Positions 38,712-61,189 are shown, counted from the first letter of the stretch. The stretch: DNA of 64,000 nt from Dioscorea cayenensis subsp. rotundata (GCF_009730915.1 NC_052488.1:19524305-19588304); one strand, 5' to 3'. Notes: generated from the sequence alone by a model not told the origin. A program made the numbers and translations.

Positions 38712-39446
38712 ATGTATATTATATGATTATATATCTATACGAGTAAATTTGGAGAATAAAAATTTCATTGTAGTTAAAATTATGATATTCATATAGCTAT
38801 CAAAAACATTTGAGAAAATTTTAAAAAAAAAACTTGGTAAAAATAAAAGATTGACAATGTGAACAACTCACTGCATACCAAGCTTATTTACGCTTCGACT
38901 ATGCATTATAAGGGAGTTAAACCATCGATCTCCTACATGAGAGTCAAATGCTTTATCTTCTCAACCACTGTGACAGGTGACTAAATTAATGTTTATAACA
39001 ATGAGAAATTTATAAGTGTATTTTTATGTTTCTTTAAAAATGTGCGTGTATATGTATGTCTATGTTTTTTTATTAGTGGCCCATTGGTTCTAAAATAGTC
39101 TAGCAATGTACTGGAAGTTCTACAAAAGAGTAAATTTTTTTTAACAAATGTTTTTTTTAAGACATAAAGATCCAAACTCGAAACCATTTGCACAAATGAC
39201 CCAAACTTCTACTACTTGGACCCGCCACATTTGTAATCCTTTATGTTTAAAATTATTTGCATTTTGTTTGCCATTTATCTAATTATCTATTAAAAAAAAG
39301 AAAAATTTTGTTTCCAAATTTAGAGATCGAGAGATAAAAAGGAGAACCATGCAAATTCCAAGGAATTCTTTCTCTGCTTGTGTATAAGCACACGAGAGCA
39401 TTGGCCAAGCAAAATGCATTGACCATTCTTTCGATTGTTGAGCACC
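38712..39446. other. spacer upstream of SCPL-A
   Basis: AT-rich spacer with no gene. It contains a SINE-like remnant (listed separately). The bases next to 39447 should include the SCPL-A leader and promoter, but no clear TATA box can be singled out. Confidence 0.45.
38860..38985 (-). mobile_element. tRNA-derived SINE remnant
   Basis: On the minus strand the sequence reads CACAGTGGTTGAGAAGAT, then GACTCTCATGTAGGAGATCG and GGTTTAACTCCC. This matches the box A and box B layout of tRNA-headed plant SINEs. No intact tRNA can fold from it and no 3' end is defined, so I treat it as a relic. Confidence 0.4.
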
Positions 39447-41576
<2,130 letters not shown>

Positions 41577-41794
41577 AAAGCAGCTCTTTTTATGTCAATT
41601 TTGTTGTTGTTTTTTAAGCATTTTTCATTTTATTTTCGATATTGGTCTAGACAGGATGACCAGTATTGATTTTTTTTAGCAGTTCACTTTGTACTTGTTG
41701 CTGTGGATCATTCAGTTGTTCCACTTGTAACATTTTGTTATATAATTTATTTTAATGAATTGTGATTAATTCACTTTTCTTATTAAACAAATAT

Positions 41795-42858
41795 GTTTAA
41801 GAACAATGTGAGACAATGTAAACATAACTATACTACAATCAATCTTAATTCTCAAAGGCATTGGTCTGAGTCTTCTCAATGTTATCTTCAAAATGTTTTT
41901 ACTATTGATATATATATATATCTGCAGATGGGCAATGCTTATATTGAGATTGATGCTAATCACAAAGGAATGTTTGATTATGTATGGAGCCCATTTGTAA
42001 TCTCCAATGAAACATACAATCAAATTTATGCTTGTACTTGTACCAGTTCAAAATTCAATAATTCTATTCAAAATGAGCTAGTGAGTAAGCATATTTCTGC
42101 ATCTTTATGATCAAAACTTCAGAAATAAACAGTAATGTTTGTAATGTTACTAGGAAAAGAGAGCTGATCCTTGTTCAAATAAATATATCATTTTGTATCT
42201 GAACTTGCCAGAGGTGCAGATGGCTTTCCATGCGAATATGACAAAGTTGAACCATCCATGGGCACAGTCCAGGTCTCAACATCTTTTTGTTGAGGATTGA
42301 ACAAACAAGATTGAATCTCAGCAATGACAAAAACAAAAAAGTTAAAAAAAAAAACAAGGAATCCAAACAAACACATTAGAGAATTTACGTGGTTTAGTCG
42401 ATATGACCTGCATTTACTACTGGATTAGTATTGTATTGATATGCCTCTCATCTAGGATTTAGAATTATAGAGATGTGTATATACATGGGAGAGAAAACCG
42501 ACTAAAATTACAACATGGGCCTAGGCCTAAAATAAAATTTTCCTAGTCTATACAACCAGACCGCCACCGTGGCGCTCGCTTCCTCGAACTCCGGCAAGCG
42601 ATGTAGTAAAAAAAATGCCAAGGCAAACATGAGACTCCACATCCTCAACATCTTTCTATTTAAATGATCCGCGTAAAAAGCATGCCACGATAATAAATTT
42701 GTGATTTATTCGACTGTTCAGCACATGACAATTCATGAAGTAGAAACTTTGAAATTCTTGCAGTAGTTTGGTCGGGAAACCAACTTGAAAGAAAGAGGAG
42801 CACGATTAGGTATCAAGCAAGTCATTGATGGTAAAAAAATAAGAGTTTGATTACACAC
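41795..42858 (+). pseudogene. SCPL-B, partial serine carboxypeptidase pseudogene
   Basis: Directly after SCPL-A lies a second, partial copy. The end of exon 3 is recognisable at about 41795-41868. Exon 4 (41928-42080) is still open (GNAYIEIDANHKGMFDYVW) but lacks about 39 codons compared with SCPL-A. Exon 5 (42154-42272) is open ([18 protein letters not shown]). Exon 6 (42764 to about 42858) has stops. Exons 1-2 and most of 3 are absent, as are 7-8, so both catalytic Ser and the Asp/His part are missing. The intron between exons 5 and 6 holds a solo LTR. A short phrase GGGAGCTCTCTTT at about 42969 resembles the 3' UTR of SCPL-C and D. Confidence 0.85.
42288..42650. mobile_element. solo LTR inside the SCPL-B pseudogene
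   Basis: The 363-bp segment starts TGTTGAGGAT and ends ATCCTCAACA, a perfect 10-bp inverted terminus of the TG...CA type. The flanks are CTTTT/TCTTT, an imperfect 5-bp match that fits if the border is shifted by one base. The interior contains TTTACGTGGTTTAGTC, a phrase of the kind seen in plant copia LTRs. There are no internal domains. Confidence 0.75.
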
Positions 42859-45800
42859 ACAAGCTAAGAAAAAAAAAATGATTATCCTCTGTAAGCTAAA
42901 GTCTGGGAATTCTACAATGATTATCAAATCTAGTCTTGACTTCTTTTGTACACCTTCATGTGATAGTGGGAGCTCTCTTTAATAATTGAGCGGGCCAAAG
43001 ACTCTTGAGATCTAGGATTTACATAGCCTTGTTATGGTTTTGGGATATACAATATTTTGAATTTTTTTAAAAAAATATATAAAGCACTTAATTATATTAT
43101 GAAAAAGTTACATAATATAATAGAACTAGCATTACAATTCCTCTTGGCGATCTTATTTTTGTCTCTTCAATACGTTATTCGATTCAGGGATTAACATATT
43201 ATTTTTGTCTTGTATACTCGTTTATACGTCCGGTACAAGTCTTGTTGATCACCCATTTATATTACATAAAAAGGTTTGTCGGCGCATTATTCGAAAAATA
43301 AATAAAATAATAAAACTAGCAAAATACATAATAGAAAATGATTACTCTAACCACCAACAGTGATTAGGTAACCAGACAAAATGGAACCAGCAAATTCCTA
43401 GTCAAGTGTCACTCCTTTTCCATCAATACTGTAGACATAGTCAGAATCATCTTACCAAAGTCTGAGAAAGCACTAGCAAAATCAATGCTACATTTAATGG
43501 TGATAGCATAGGCTCAAGTTTGTCCTTCATCAACTTAAGTGTTACATATAGCTAGAGAAGAAACATGCGATTAATGTTAACTAGCAGGGCTGCCCGTGCT
43601 AACGCTGTGGATACATGTAAACATATAAATAGATTTTTTTTTTCATAAATTGGGGACACTAAATTTGGAAAAAGTTTAGAGCCCTATGATACAAATGAAT
43701 CTTTTCTCTTTCAATTTGGTTACGTTCTCGATCAATTAATATTGTACATTAATTACTCTAAATATTATTTATCAAAAATGATGAATAATAATGGCAAGGC
43801 TGAATATACATTCTTATATATTTTAATGTTAGTGATGAGTTAATGTAATTCAAGGAAAGATACTTTTATGTCAACATATACTTTTACTCCAAATATATAT
43901 TTTTTATCAACATGCCTACACACCACCACATGTCTCAACCATAGCAAATCACAACCATCTAAACCAACCAACTTAGACCAAATACCCTAATTCAAATGGC
44001 ACCTCTACCCTAAAAGCTAGGATTAGGGTTTCGAGTCACACCCACCGATAGGAAACTTTGGGGATTTTTTTATTTTTTTCTTTTTTATTGTATGGGCATC
44101 ATAGAGTGAGAGTTTGAAGAGATTGCAATGCAGGAATGAGTTGCTTTCTATAAGACTCTTGAAATAAACACTCTCCAACACCAAAAGGGAGAGAGAAAGT
44201 ATATATACATACCCAATTAAAATGAATTTTTTCACTTTAAAATAATACCATGTATGTACATATAATATTTTTACCATCATTTGGATCCTCATTCATGCGA
44301 CATTTTGCCAATATAATATTAGTTGGGGTTTTGGCCTTCTCATAATTCATTTTAGTATGGTTTTTCAAAAGTAACTCTTTATATAATGCATCTTTGATCA
44401 GAAATGTCAATGGCACTTTTATGGCCCTTTCTAATAAGAAGATCATATTTGTTTTGTTTTTAAACTTATTTTTAGTAAATTAACATATATAATATTAAGC
44501 TTTATCAAAATGACTTGAATGATCTCACATGTCATTAGATATCCATGAATAGGAGGAATGCCTAGAAAATTATGAACTTTTAAAAATAAAAAAAATAAAA
44601 ATTGTCTTTACATCTGGAAAATTTTGTTAAATTAGTTATTTCTTGGATATGAGTTAATTTCATAAGTAAAAGGAATAAATATAAATAGTACACTAAGAAC
44701 ATTACTAAATACTAATAATATATAAATTATTATATATATAAGTGTTGGAGGGGGTGATGTTGATATGAAAATAAAGTTTAGTTGAGTCAATTCAGTCGGC
44801 GAGAGGACTTTGCCTAATCAAACATGTTGATGTTGGCACATGAACAAATATGTTGGGATCAGCCCCCTTGATCATGTGTAAGTGAAAAGGAAAAAATATC
44901 CAATTCATTGTTCTTCCTATTTTTCTGCCTTTGCACATATAATAAAGCATAGTCTATGGATTTGGTTGAATGGGATTACTAAAGAGTCATGAAAACAACA
45001 TAACTTTTGGTTCTCCTAAAAGAATACTTGGGAAGTTTCATGTACAACAATTAAAAAAAATCCTAATTGAAAATTAAAAGATAAGATTTAATAGTTAATT
45101 AATTTTTTTCCACAATAATCAAAGAATTAATTAATTGCAAATATATCTAGTGCTAAGTGATGTTGTGGTCCTTTGCCTACAAAAATTGGATGTTGGAGGT
45201 CATTGTCTAACTCACTGAATTAATCAAATAATTAACGTTATAAAATTAACTAGCTATTGATTTACATGACATATAAATTGGGTTAATCATTACATGGGGA
45301 CAAAAACATGTGGTTTCTTAGCATTCAATAATTTATTTCCATAACTTTCCACTTAAAAAACTGATTGTTAATGGGTTCCACTTTAACATGATAGCATGCC
45401 AAGCGATTTCTCTATCGCTCATGTCCATATTCGATGCAATTAATCATCTAAACACTATTAAATCTATGATTTTTTTACTTAATTTCAAGATTTGTTTATT
45501 AATTCCCAAGTTTGCGCCGTGAGTGCTGCGATTTGTTCCTATTGCTTGTTATGATATATTAGTAACTACAATGTTAACATTTGGATTTCTCTCACATGTA
45601 GTACAGTGATTGGTCACTAAGTTTATGAATTTTGTTTTCTTTAATCTAAAAATGAAGTTCAATTGAGTCAACTCGGTAGGCCAAAAGACTTAGCATGGTA
45701 AAAAGCATGAATTGCTTAACATAAGCTAATGTTGTTCGACAATTACAATGTTGAAACTAATAAAAACAGAAAATGTGAAAAAAAATGAAAAAAATGTTTT

Positions 45801-46359
45801 TTTGCAAGTTGTCAAAGTTTTAGACTTCCATAAGAGGAGAGAATCCCAACATTAGGGCTTTTGATGGTTGAATGTAACCAGCATCCAACAGCTCCATGAG
45901 TTGCTTTCGAAGTTTTTGGATATCAAACGGACCTCCCCAAATGGTAATTTTAATGTGGCCCGAAAAGGCATTCACTCATAGTGAATAGATCACATGATAA
46001 TTGAAAAAATATTGAATAAAAAAATTACATTTTCCATACATAACAATAAAAAAAACTACAAAGCTAATTTCTAATCAAACAAATTATAAATCTCTCTCCA
46101 CACGTCGTTTTCCTTCCCTACACATAAATGTCAATCCTATTCTCCTCTACATTTAAAACAAAACCCAAAAAACAACAAACTCAAATGTTAAATCAAATTT
46201 CAGGCCAAATATGTTTTAAATGATAGTGTTTGAGCTATTCTTCTCTCCAGTCTGGACGTGTCAGACAAGAGCTAAACCAGCGTATCTTGAACCAAAGTTT
46301 ATGCTGAGAAAGTAAAGAATAAACAAATGAAAAAGGTTGGGAAAGAGTGGTCACCTTTC
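42859..46359. other. intergenic DNA with repeat relics
   Basis: No gene is recognisable. Related phrases GTTGAGTCAATTCAGTCGG (about 44782) and TTGAGTCAACTCGGTAGG (about 45663) mark two copies of a dispersed repeat. ACTAGCAGGGCTGCCCGTGC at about 43580 looks like a transposon end. A small gypsy fragment is listed separately. Confidence 0.5.
45854..45938 (-). mobile_element. short Ty3-gypsy reverse transcriptase relic
   Basis: On the minus strand the sequence reads LRKQLMELLDAGYIQPSKA, very close to the conserved start of plant Ty3-gypsy reverse transcriptases (LRKQLxELLDxGxIxPSxSP). Only about 28 codons remain, and no LTR is seen nearby. Confidence 0.55.
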
Positions 46360-47745
46360 TGGAGATAATCTCTGCTGATGGGTATATAGCTTTCTCTCTC
46401 CTTACATTTGGTCCATCTACTGGGAGATGACCATTGGTCATACTCTTATTGAGAGTGTGCTGAAACTTTCACGCACTCTTAGAGCCGGGTCTATAACTGG
46501 GGAAATGTGCGCTGGTCGCCTGAGTGGTGGCGTTTTCTTTAAAAATAGAGGCTGTTGAGGCGTGAGTGGTGACGTTTCAAAAGTGAAGCCCAATCATGAC
46601 GCAGAGACCCGAAAAAGAAGAGAAAATACGAGCTCACTGAGTGATTATACCTACCTTTCTTGAGCCCTTATTCTTCCTAATCTCATACCTCACATGAACA
46701 AAACCTAAACCAAAACAAAAATTCAAATCAAAATTCAAGAGAAAATAATGAAAAAATAATACATTTCTTAATCTCACCTTCTCCCTAATCTTATATATCC
46801 TGTGAGATAATTTTTCAAGTTACCTTTGGATGCACCTTATCGAGATATTTCACCCTGGAGAATATAGACTTGTTAAAGCTTTGATCGAGGAGCTGATTGC
46901 AGTTCTAATGCATTGATGTGGAAAATTTGTCAAAGGCATCACCGGTTCCTGGATAGGTAATCTTGCGGCCCGCAAAGGTTAAATCATGACTGTGGAAGTT
47001 GGAGAACATGATAAGGCAAACATAAGACTTAAAGGTTAAAAAAACTATGGTGAACACTGAACAATGTCAGGGTAGATTGAGCCGGCCGCAACATGGAAGT
47101 CTTTGTCAGCGAATTCCATCTCACACACCAACTATTTGATGAAACTCCAAAATAATTTCAAAAAAAAAAAAACATAATTTTAAAAACTATGTATATAAAG
47201 AAGCTTCAAAGAAAACCCACACAAATTAACTTTGTAATTGCATACTCAAAAGAGAATCACTTTGAAGAATTTCAATCTTTATATCACCATAGCTATGCTT
47301 TCCATCATGTTTTTCTAAGATTAAAAAGATATGAAAAAGACTAATAATACATTCCCTAAAACATATATATAAACCACTTTCATCTCTAAACCTTCAATTG
47401 TCTTTTCACAAGAGCCACCTCTTGATTATCAGCGTCGGAGTTCACCGTGGATTCATCTGAAGACCGATCCAATGAAGAAGAAGTAGAGTAGAGGAAGCCA
47501 CCACTAATAGGAATGAAAGAGGCAGTCTCGAAAGAAGTGGATGGCGACGTTCTTGCTTTCGATCTCGGCCTTGAGCTTCTTAATAAAGGTCTTGAAGAGG
47601 TTTCGTTACTTTTGATTTTAGCAATGGAAGCAAACCATGATTTTTGGCTGCCTCTTGAGGAATGTATGCTTGTTGTGGACTAATATTCATGCTTGAGAAA
47701 GGAGAGATGCTTTGATAGTTATCAGCATGTAGGACTGCATATGGC
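46360..47745 (-). pseudogene. unrecognised exon-like remnants
   Basis: Several minus-strand pieces look like exons, but I cannot assign a family. After a TGTAG acceptor at about 47744 comes PYAVLHADNYQSISPFSSM. A second frame starts near 47650 with SWFASIAKIKSNETSSRPLL, goes on with FETASFIPISGGFLYSTSSS and ends VALVKRQLK before a possible donor (AAG|GTTTAG). Further on are EFADKDFHVAAGSIYPD (about 47115), FAGRKITYPGTGDAFDKFS (about 46970) and, between a TTTCAG acceptor and AAG|GTGACC donor, MTNGHLPVDGPNVRREKAIY (about 46440). Frameshifts and stops (for example after FSTSMH) suggest a decayed gene. It could also be a real gene with exon borders that I cannot place. Confidence 0.35.
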
Positions 47746-52035
<4,290 letters not shown>

Positions 52036-53620
52036 AAATTGGAGCTCTCTTTCTTGACTCTAGAAAAAAGAAAGTTAAATTGAAAGCTCAATGTCGAAGC
52101 GCCCAAAATTAGTTGAAGAGGTATCCTTAGTCTAAAAAACCAAAATCTTATAATTGGAAGAGGGCATGAAGAGGCTGATTTATTTTGTTGTTTTTTTTAT
52201 AATAGTAGATAAACTACTGTTTTATGCAAGATAAATGAGGCATGCAGGGAGAGCAATAAAAGCACAATTGTATTTTTTTTTTCATGAACAGTCATTATAT
52301 GTTTTGTATGTGTTTTTTTTTTAATGTTACTTAAAAATTTTAAATTTGGATGATTATGGTCGATTGGTGTTACCTTTTACCACCAGATATTGCTTTTGGA
52401 ACATTTTTATTATTTAATGAATTTTAAAGATTTCAAGTTATGGTTATTTTTGTTTCTTAATTATATATATTTTTTATGCAATTAGCCTTACTATTTTGTG
52501 CCTTGTTTTTTAATAAAAAGATGAATAATGAATTATAATTTTAATAAAAATGCATAAATAGAAGGATTCAAAGGGGAATCGTAATTATATACCACGGGAG
52601 GTCATTCTAATGATCAAACAAACAAAAGAAGACTTACATGTAAACTCCCAAGTGATTTGTCTATGTTACATTTAATGATAGACGCCACAACCTTTAGCTT
52701 AACTCTCTTCGCGTCTAAAATTGTAAAAAGCCAGAAAATGAACATATAATCAATTTTAATAATCATAATTTAGGGTTCATTGCAACAACTATTAAAAATA
52801 TAATTATTCTAGTCTAGCAAAATATTCCAAAATATTCCCTAATATTACTCTAACGAGGGAGCTCTTACGCATCCCTAATAAAAGAATTTAGATGAGATTG
52901 TTAAGAAGATCAAGTCTCTTGTGTAGTCATGCGTAATCCATGAGGCCACCAATTTGGTTTAAATAAATCCAAATTTGAAAAGCGATGGTATATTGCAAAT
53001 AATCAACTGTTTCAACAATAGTGTGATGAAGAACACATGATGCAATAGACAAACTATTGGAATCACACTTAACAATATATTAATGGTCAAAAAATTTTGT
53101 TATTCCATTCATGCTTAAATAAATGGAGGCTAATTTATATACATTTTGATAGGTCATTTATATACACACATTTAATAGATCATACACACACAAACATAAT
53201 TTTCTAAGTTTAATTTTAATTGATAAAAATTTATATTTCTCCTTCATGTATAGAATAATATTTCATTAAAGGGTATAAATGTTTTTTTTAACATGTAACA
53301 AAAAAATCTTACCATTTTTTTCTTTTCTAATAATATTGGGTGGTTTATCTACTTTTATCAAAAAAAAAAAAATCTTACCTTTGTATAGTATACACATGAA
53401 AGGATGCTCTAAAAAAAAATATAGTTTCACGCTTTTAGAAACCAATATATATATATATCAAAACAAATACAACCATATCATCAAAAAAGTATCAAAATCA
53501 TAAACATTCAATCAAATTGAATCCTGAATGATTTCTCTTTCCAAGTTTAGAGAATCCACTCTGTCTATATGTGTCATTACAACAACAATTCAATGCCCAT
53601 TTGATCTTTTCCTTATCACC
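52036..53620. other. spacer between SCPL-C and SCPL-D
   Basis: AT-rich DNA with no recognisable gene. The left part contains the SCPL-C 3' UTR (GGAGCTCTCTTTCTTGAC just after the stop, shared with SCPL-D). An in-frame upstream ATG for SCPL-D lies at 53528, but homology favours 53621. Confidence 0.55.
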
Positions 53621-56599
<2,979 letters not shown>

Positions 56600-56917
56600 G
56601 ACTTGGAGCTCTCTTTCTGTGTCCATCCTTCTTCTCAGTTGCTCTTGATCTTGTTATTATGAATTGCTAAAGTGTTATTGTTATGGATTTTATTTTGTGC
56701 TGTCAGATTTTTCTGAGAAGTGATAACATTGTGATGAAATTGATGTTCTTTTTATGAATATATGAATATGTAATCAATTTTTTTTTAAATTAAGCAAATA
56801 AACCGCGAATATATTAAAAACTGAGTAAGAAAGTGCAGGTAGTTGAGAAAACAAAGAACATGACAATTATAAGTAATGGTAAAAGAAATATAATATAAGT
56901 CTGCTGGAAGTAGATAC
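56600..56917. other. SCPL-D 3' flank
   Basis: 3' untranslated sequence after the SCPL-D stop (GGAGCTCTCTTTCTGTG) and AT-rich spacer up to the copia element. No gene. Confidence 0.5.
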
Positions 56918-58635
56918 TGTTACAAAAATAGAGGATCCGTGGGGGAAATAAAAAAAGCAATAAGACAACACAAACAAACAAGATTTACGAGGTTCAGCAA
57001 TGTGCCTATGTCCTCGGGAGTGGAGCAGCCGCATTTCTCTTATTCACTCATCTCATTGACAAAAGATTATCAAATCATAATTCTAAGCATATACAAATTA
57101 CCCTTGTATCCTATGGCGAAGTGTTGCCCCCGCACCCCAATCTATCAAACCAATGCTCCCCAATAGGACAGATGTTGTCCCTCCACTCCACTCCGTTCCT
57201 GCATCAACTCACTTGCTTCTGTATATGAACCATATGCAACAATCTCCACCTTGGCTAATATACCCCATAAAGATATAACCAAGGAGCTTCTTATTATCCA
57301 GATAGGTTGAGTGCCATGTCTCCTTAGCATTGGAGACATTGATAAGTCCAAGCAATTCTTGAACCTTTCTATAGTGATAACTTTGATATGATTTTATAAC
57401 TGCAACTGCAACTCCACCTACAACTGTATTTCCTATCAGTCTGTAGATATTTTCTATACTTGTTTTTCCTTTCATCATTATCAAACCATCCTTACTCACC
57501 TTAATGCAATCATTTTCGATTTTATAGCCAAACCATTTCCATGCAAAGTATCCAGAGAAAATTAGATTCTTCTTTAATTTTGGCACATGTTTAACATCAC
57601 ACAAAGTCTGAACATCATTTATGCATCCGAATCTTGATTTTCCCTTTTCCAGCAAAAGCACACGCTTTTATCATTGCCTATGTAGACAAAACCAAAATCC
57701 CCTTATTTGTATGAATCAAACTAGTCCTTGTTCGATGTCATGTGAAAAGAACATCATGTATCCAAACTCCATGTATCTAAGGTTTGACATGATAAAACAG
57801 AAAGTAGATCTCCATCACTGTAATCTGAAACACTGTTCTGGACCACATTAGTAAACTTTGATGAATCACCATTCCTTTCATTAATCTGTTGTTTCCTATT
57901 TGGATAGTTCTTTCTAATATGCCCCATTTGTTGACACGTATAACATTTAACAAATTTTTTGACTTTGGAATTCCTTTTGCTAAAACCATCTTTCCCTTGC
58001 CTTCTACCAGCTTCCTGGTTCCCTTTCACATACAGCGTTCAGTTTGAGAACGTTCAGCATTATTCCGCTTCCGCTGATTGTGGGCCAACAACGCCGTAAT
58101 GATCTCATCTACTTTGATTGTATCTTTCCCCAACGTGAATGCAGTTACTAGATGCTCATACGAAGGAGATAAAGAATATAAAAAAATCATAGCTGTCTTC
58201 ATCTTCAATTCCAACCTTAATTCTCTACAAATCACTGACTGTGTAATTGAAGTAATTGATATGTTGTACCAGATCTACACCCTCCTGCATCTTTAGGCCA
58301 TACAACTTTTGCTTTAGATACAACTAATTTGTCAGCGACTTCGACATATATTGACTCTCCAATTTTCTCCATACCTCCACCGGAGATAAGAGATCCATGA
58401 CGTGATATGTAACGTCATTCACCAAACATAACCGAATAAGTGTCGTTGCACTTGTTTGTGAATCCACCCCGACCTAGCCTTCCAAACCTTGAGGTTTTGT
58501 CTCTTCTAATGCTCTCAACATTCCTTGCTATACTAGAAAGTCCTTTACCCTTGGCTGCCACAATCCGAAATTCCCAGTTCTATCAAACCTTTCCACATCG
58601 AATTTCTTGCTTATGTATTTAAGCCATACAAAACA
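56918..58635 (-). mobile_element. doubly deleted Ty1-copia retrotransposon
   Basis: The element is flanked by GATAC on both sides (56913-56917 and 58636-58640), a perfect 5-bp target duplication. Read on the minus strand it starts with about 30 bases of LTR (TGTTTTGTATGG...AGAAGCAAG-like), then jumps into gag (KKFDVERFDRTGNFGLWQPR, YHVMDLLSPVEVW, LYSLSPSYEHLVTAFTLG). Next come the zinc knuckle CYTCQQMGHIRKNYP and the GAG-pre-integrase part (FGCINDVQTLCDVKHVPKLK). It then jumps to the polypurine tract AGGTGGAGAT and a full 3' LTR (57241 to 56918, 324 bp). Integrase, reverse transcriptase and RNase H are missing, and gag has stops. Confidence 0.9.
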
Positions 58636-59026
58636 GATACAATAAAGAGTAAGTCTAGTAGAAATAGACTTGGATGTCTGCGATTGATATAGTTACTGTT
58701 ATGATTATGATCAACGATGCAGATCAAAATACTACATCATATTTTTTTGCTGTCCTATTGTTCAAATTTAATATTTAAAGTTTGAGCATAAGAAAAATAC
58801 ATAAATAGTTTGTGTTTCTTAAAAAGATATTAACAAAATATTATGCATTTTTTCCAAGTGCTTTTCAAACTGACAAAGATCAAAATCAATTACAATTTAA
58901 TATTAAAAAAACAAAGTGATTTATACTTATTTGTTTTAAAAAATTATAATATACTAATTTAAAGTAAAATCACAATTCCATCATCTACCGCGTGCTCTCA
59001 CCTATACGCACTGATCGCTCCAAATG
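58636..59026. other. spacer between copia element and LINE
   Basis: Short AT-rich spacer with no recognisable gene. Confidence 0.5.
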
Positions 59027-61020
59027 TTTTTTTTATAAATGTGGATGAACCAAAAATTTATTGATGATAAAAGTAATACATAATAAAAAAAAGAATAAAC
59101 TACAGAAAAATAAGGAAGAAAAACTAGACAATACAAAACAACAACAACAACAAAACACGAAATAAGTCCACCAAGGGTGGAAGGAAAGACAGAAAAGATA
59201 CACAGAAACCAAACGGACAAAGTAGAAGATAAAGGTAGTCATTAGTCAAATATTTGAAGCTTCATTCATCAAGCTATGGAATCCAGCCGGTACAGAGGTT
59301 AAAAGGTCACATAAAGTCGAGGCTTCTCTTGATCATTGGTAGTGACTCCTCAAGTGTAGCCTTCCAAGAATCAAAAGCCACATTTATATAAACAATAAGT
59401 AAATGGGCAATTTTACAAATAGACGATAAGAAAGAAGATGATACGCATTAGAAAATTCAGTTGTTCCATTCAAGCCAAATATTCCACAAATCGCACGAGT
59501 AAGGAGGTTTCTCATGTCATAAGAATCGGAGACTCTGTTGATGGCCCAGTCAGACCATGCCTCCTCCCAGTTAGAGGGCATACTAGAGATATTAACAAGG
59601 GCAGAGTATTGCAACCAGATTCTAGTTGCAAAAGGGTATGTCAAGAGCATGTGATTCACAGTTTCCACTGCCGCATTGCAAAACACACAAGTTGTAGTGA
59701 AAATTCTATTGCCCTTTTAGCTAAGTTGTCCAAGGTGAGTATCTTATTATCCAAGACTAACCAATTGAAGATTTTGATTTTAAGTGGACAATCTTCTTTC
59801 CAGAGTGATTTGTTAAGCGAGCTCCTGATTCCACCATCGTTAAAAAAGGTGTAGAAGGACTTAACAGTAAAGCTCCCATTTTAATCCCGACGCCAGATCC
59901 TGTAATCCACTCGTTTTAAAAGCATAACTGATAGTTGACCCTTAAGTTAATGGAACTAAGTATTATGTTTAATGACCGGAAGAGAGTTGAACTCAGTTAC
60001 CGTGAGGTAGTGGTTCTTCCATTCGAGGAATAAGTTTGGCCACACATCCCTTGGAGCTCTCCCCTCGAGCCATCCATCGAGACAGAATAAGGTAGAACAA
60101 TCGGTTTTAAGGGTTATATCTGCATCTTTTAGGAAAACATCTTGGCAGTTAAGAACGCCTTTCCAGAAGAATGATTTTCTATGTGGCGAAGTGTGGAAAA
60201 GCAATTCTATTCTGCCAAACTATTATAGTGAAAAAAGAGATTACTGGCGACCAACAGAAAAAAGCTATTATTGGAGAGCTTCCACGACCATTTTCTAAGA
60301 AGGGCGTTATTAAAATCTCTCAAATTTTGGACATTTTTGTTTTTACAAACTCACTACCATGCAACAAGTTTGCATTTTGAGTGTAATGACTCCTTGCAGT
60401 TCCAAAGAAATTCCCTACATATTTTGTCTATATCGCGAATTACCCATTTCGAGAGCTCAAATACAGATATCTAGTAAGAAGGGATGGTAGATAGGTCCGA
60501 GTTAATTAGTGTTAATCTACCTCCTGTGGATATGTAACAGAGTTTCCATGAGGGGAGGCGAGCCTAGATCGTGTGAGTAAGTCTAAGCCAATCCTTACGT
60601 CGAGGGCTTCTTCCTGAAAGAGAAACACCAAGTTATGTAACTGGGAGTTTGTCTACTGCATAGTCAAGGGTGAAAATTCTTGTTGAATCTGGTAGATTGT
60701 CGTACTTTGTTATATATGGAAGTTGATTGACAATCTAGAGATGCCTTCGAAGAGGTAAAGGACAAGTTTTAAAACCGTTAGGTCTTTTACTCCTCCAGTT
60801 GTAATTAGAAATAGATCATCTATATATTGTAGATGACACATCTTCTCTTGATTTCCCAGTAGGACTTCATGAAGTATTCCAGTTGCAAGTGCATGAGTGA
60901 ACATCGTACTAAGCGCATCTGTGACCAACACTAATAAAAAGGGAGGGGGTCTCCTTGCCTAAGCCCACATTGGTACCTAACATAACCGACACCTTTGATG
61001 AGCAGTTTTGCAAATACTAT
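59027..61020 (-). mobile_element. 5'-truncated LINE (L1-type), decayed
   Basis: Reading on the minus strand from 61020: GLRQGDPLP, then MCHLQYIDDLFLITTGG (the reverse transcriptase active-site box, YIDD instead of the usual YADD), ISRLSINFH, a GRSPRRKDWL/GGRLTLINS segment with stops, FFWKGVLNCQDVFLK, LFCLDGWLEGRAP and a zf-RVT-like CNAAVETVNHMLLTYPFATR part. The minus-strand 3' end shows an A-run (59028-59035 on the plus strand is T-rich). Many frameshifts and stops show that it is inactive. It differs from the LINE at 37100 and has the opposite orientation. Confidence 0.8.
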
Positions 61021-61189
61021 AAATATTTAAAAATACACACAATAAGCATAAAAACATAAAAATCCTATAAATCTTTATAAAACATTCCTCGTTTTTTTTT
61101 AAAAATTAATTTTATAATAAATATTAATAACATAGAAGGTTAATTACTAAAAGAGAATTGTATTGAATATAAATATATATTATTTTAGT

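Noticed and set aside
38860..38985. tRNA gene on the minus strand
   Set aside because: Box A- and box B-like words exist but the arms do not pair into a cloverleaf; a SINE head fits better.
57621..58622. Plus-strand open frames across the copia region
   Set aside because: The minus strand carries clear gag and zinc knuckle sequence, so the plus-strand frames are shadows.
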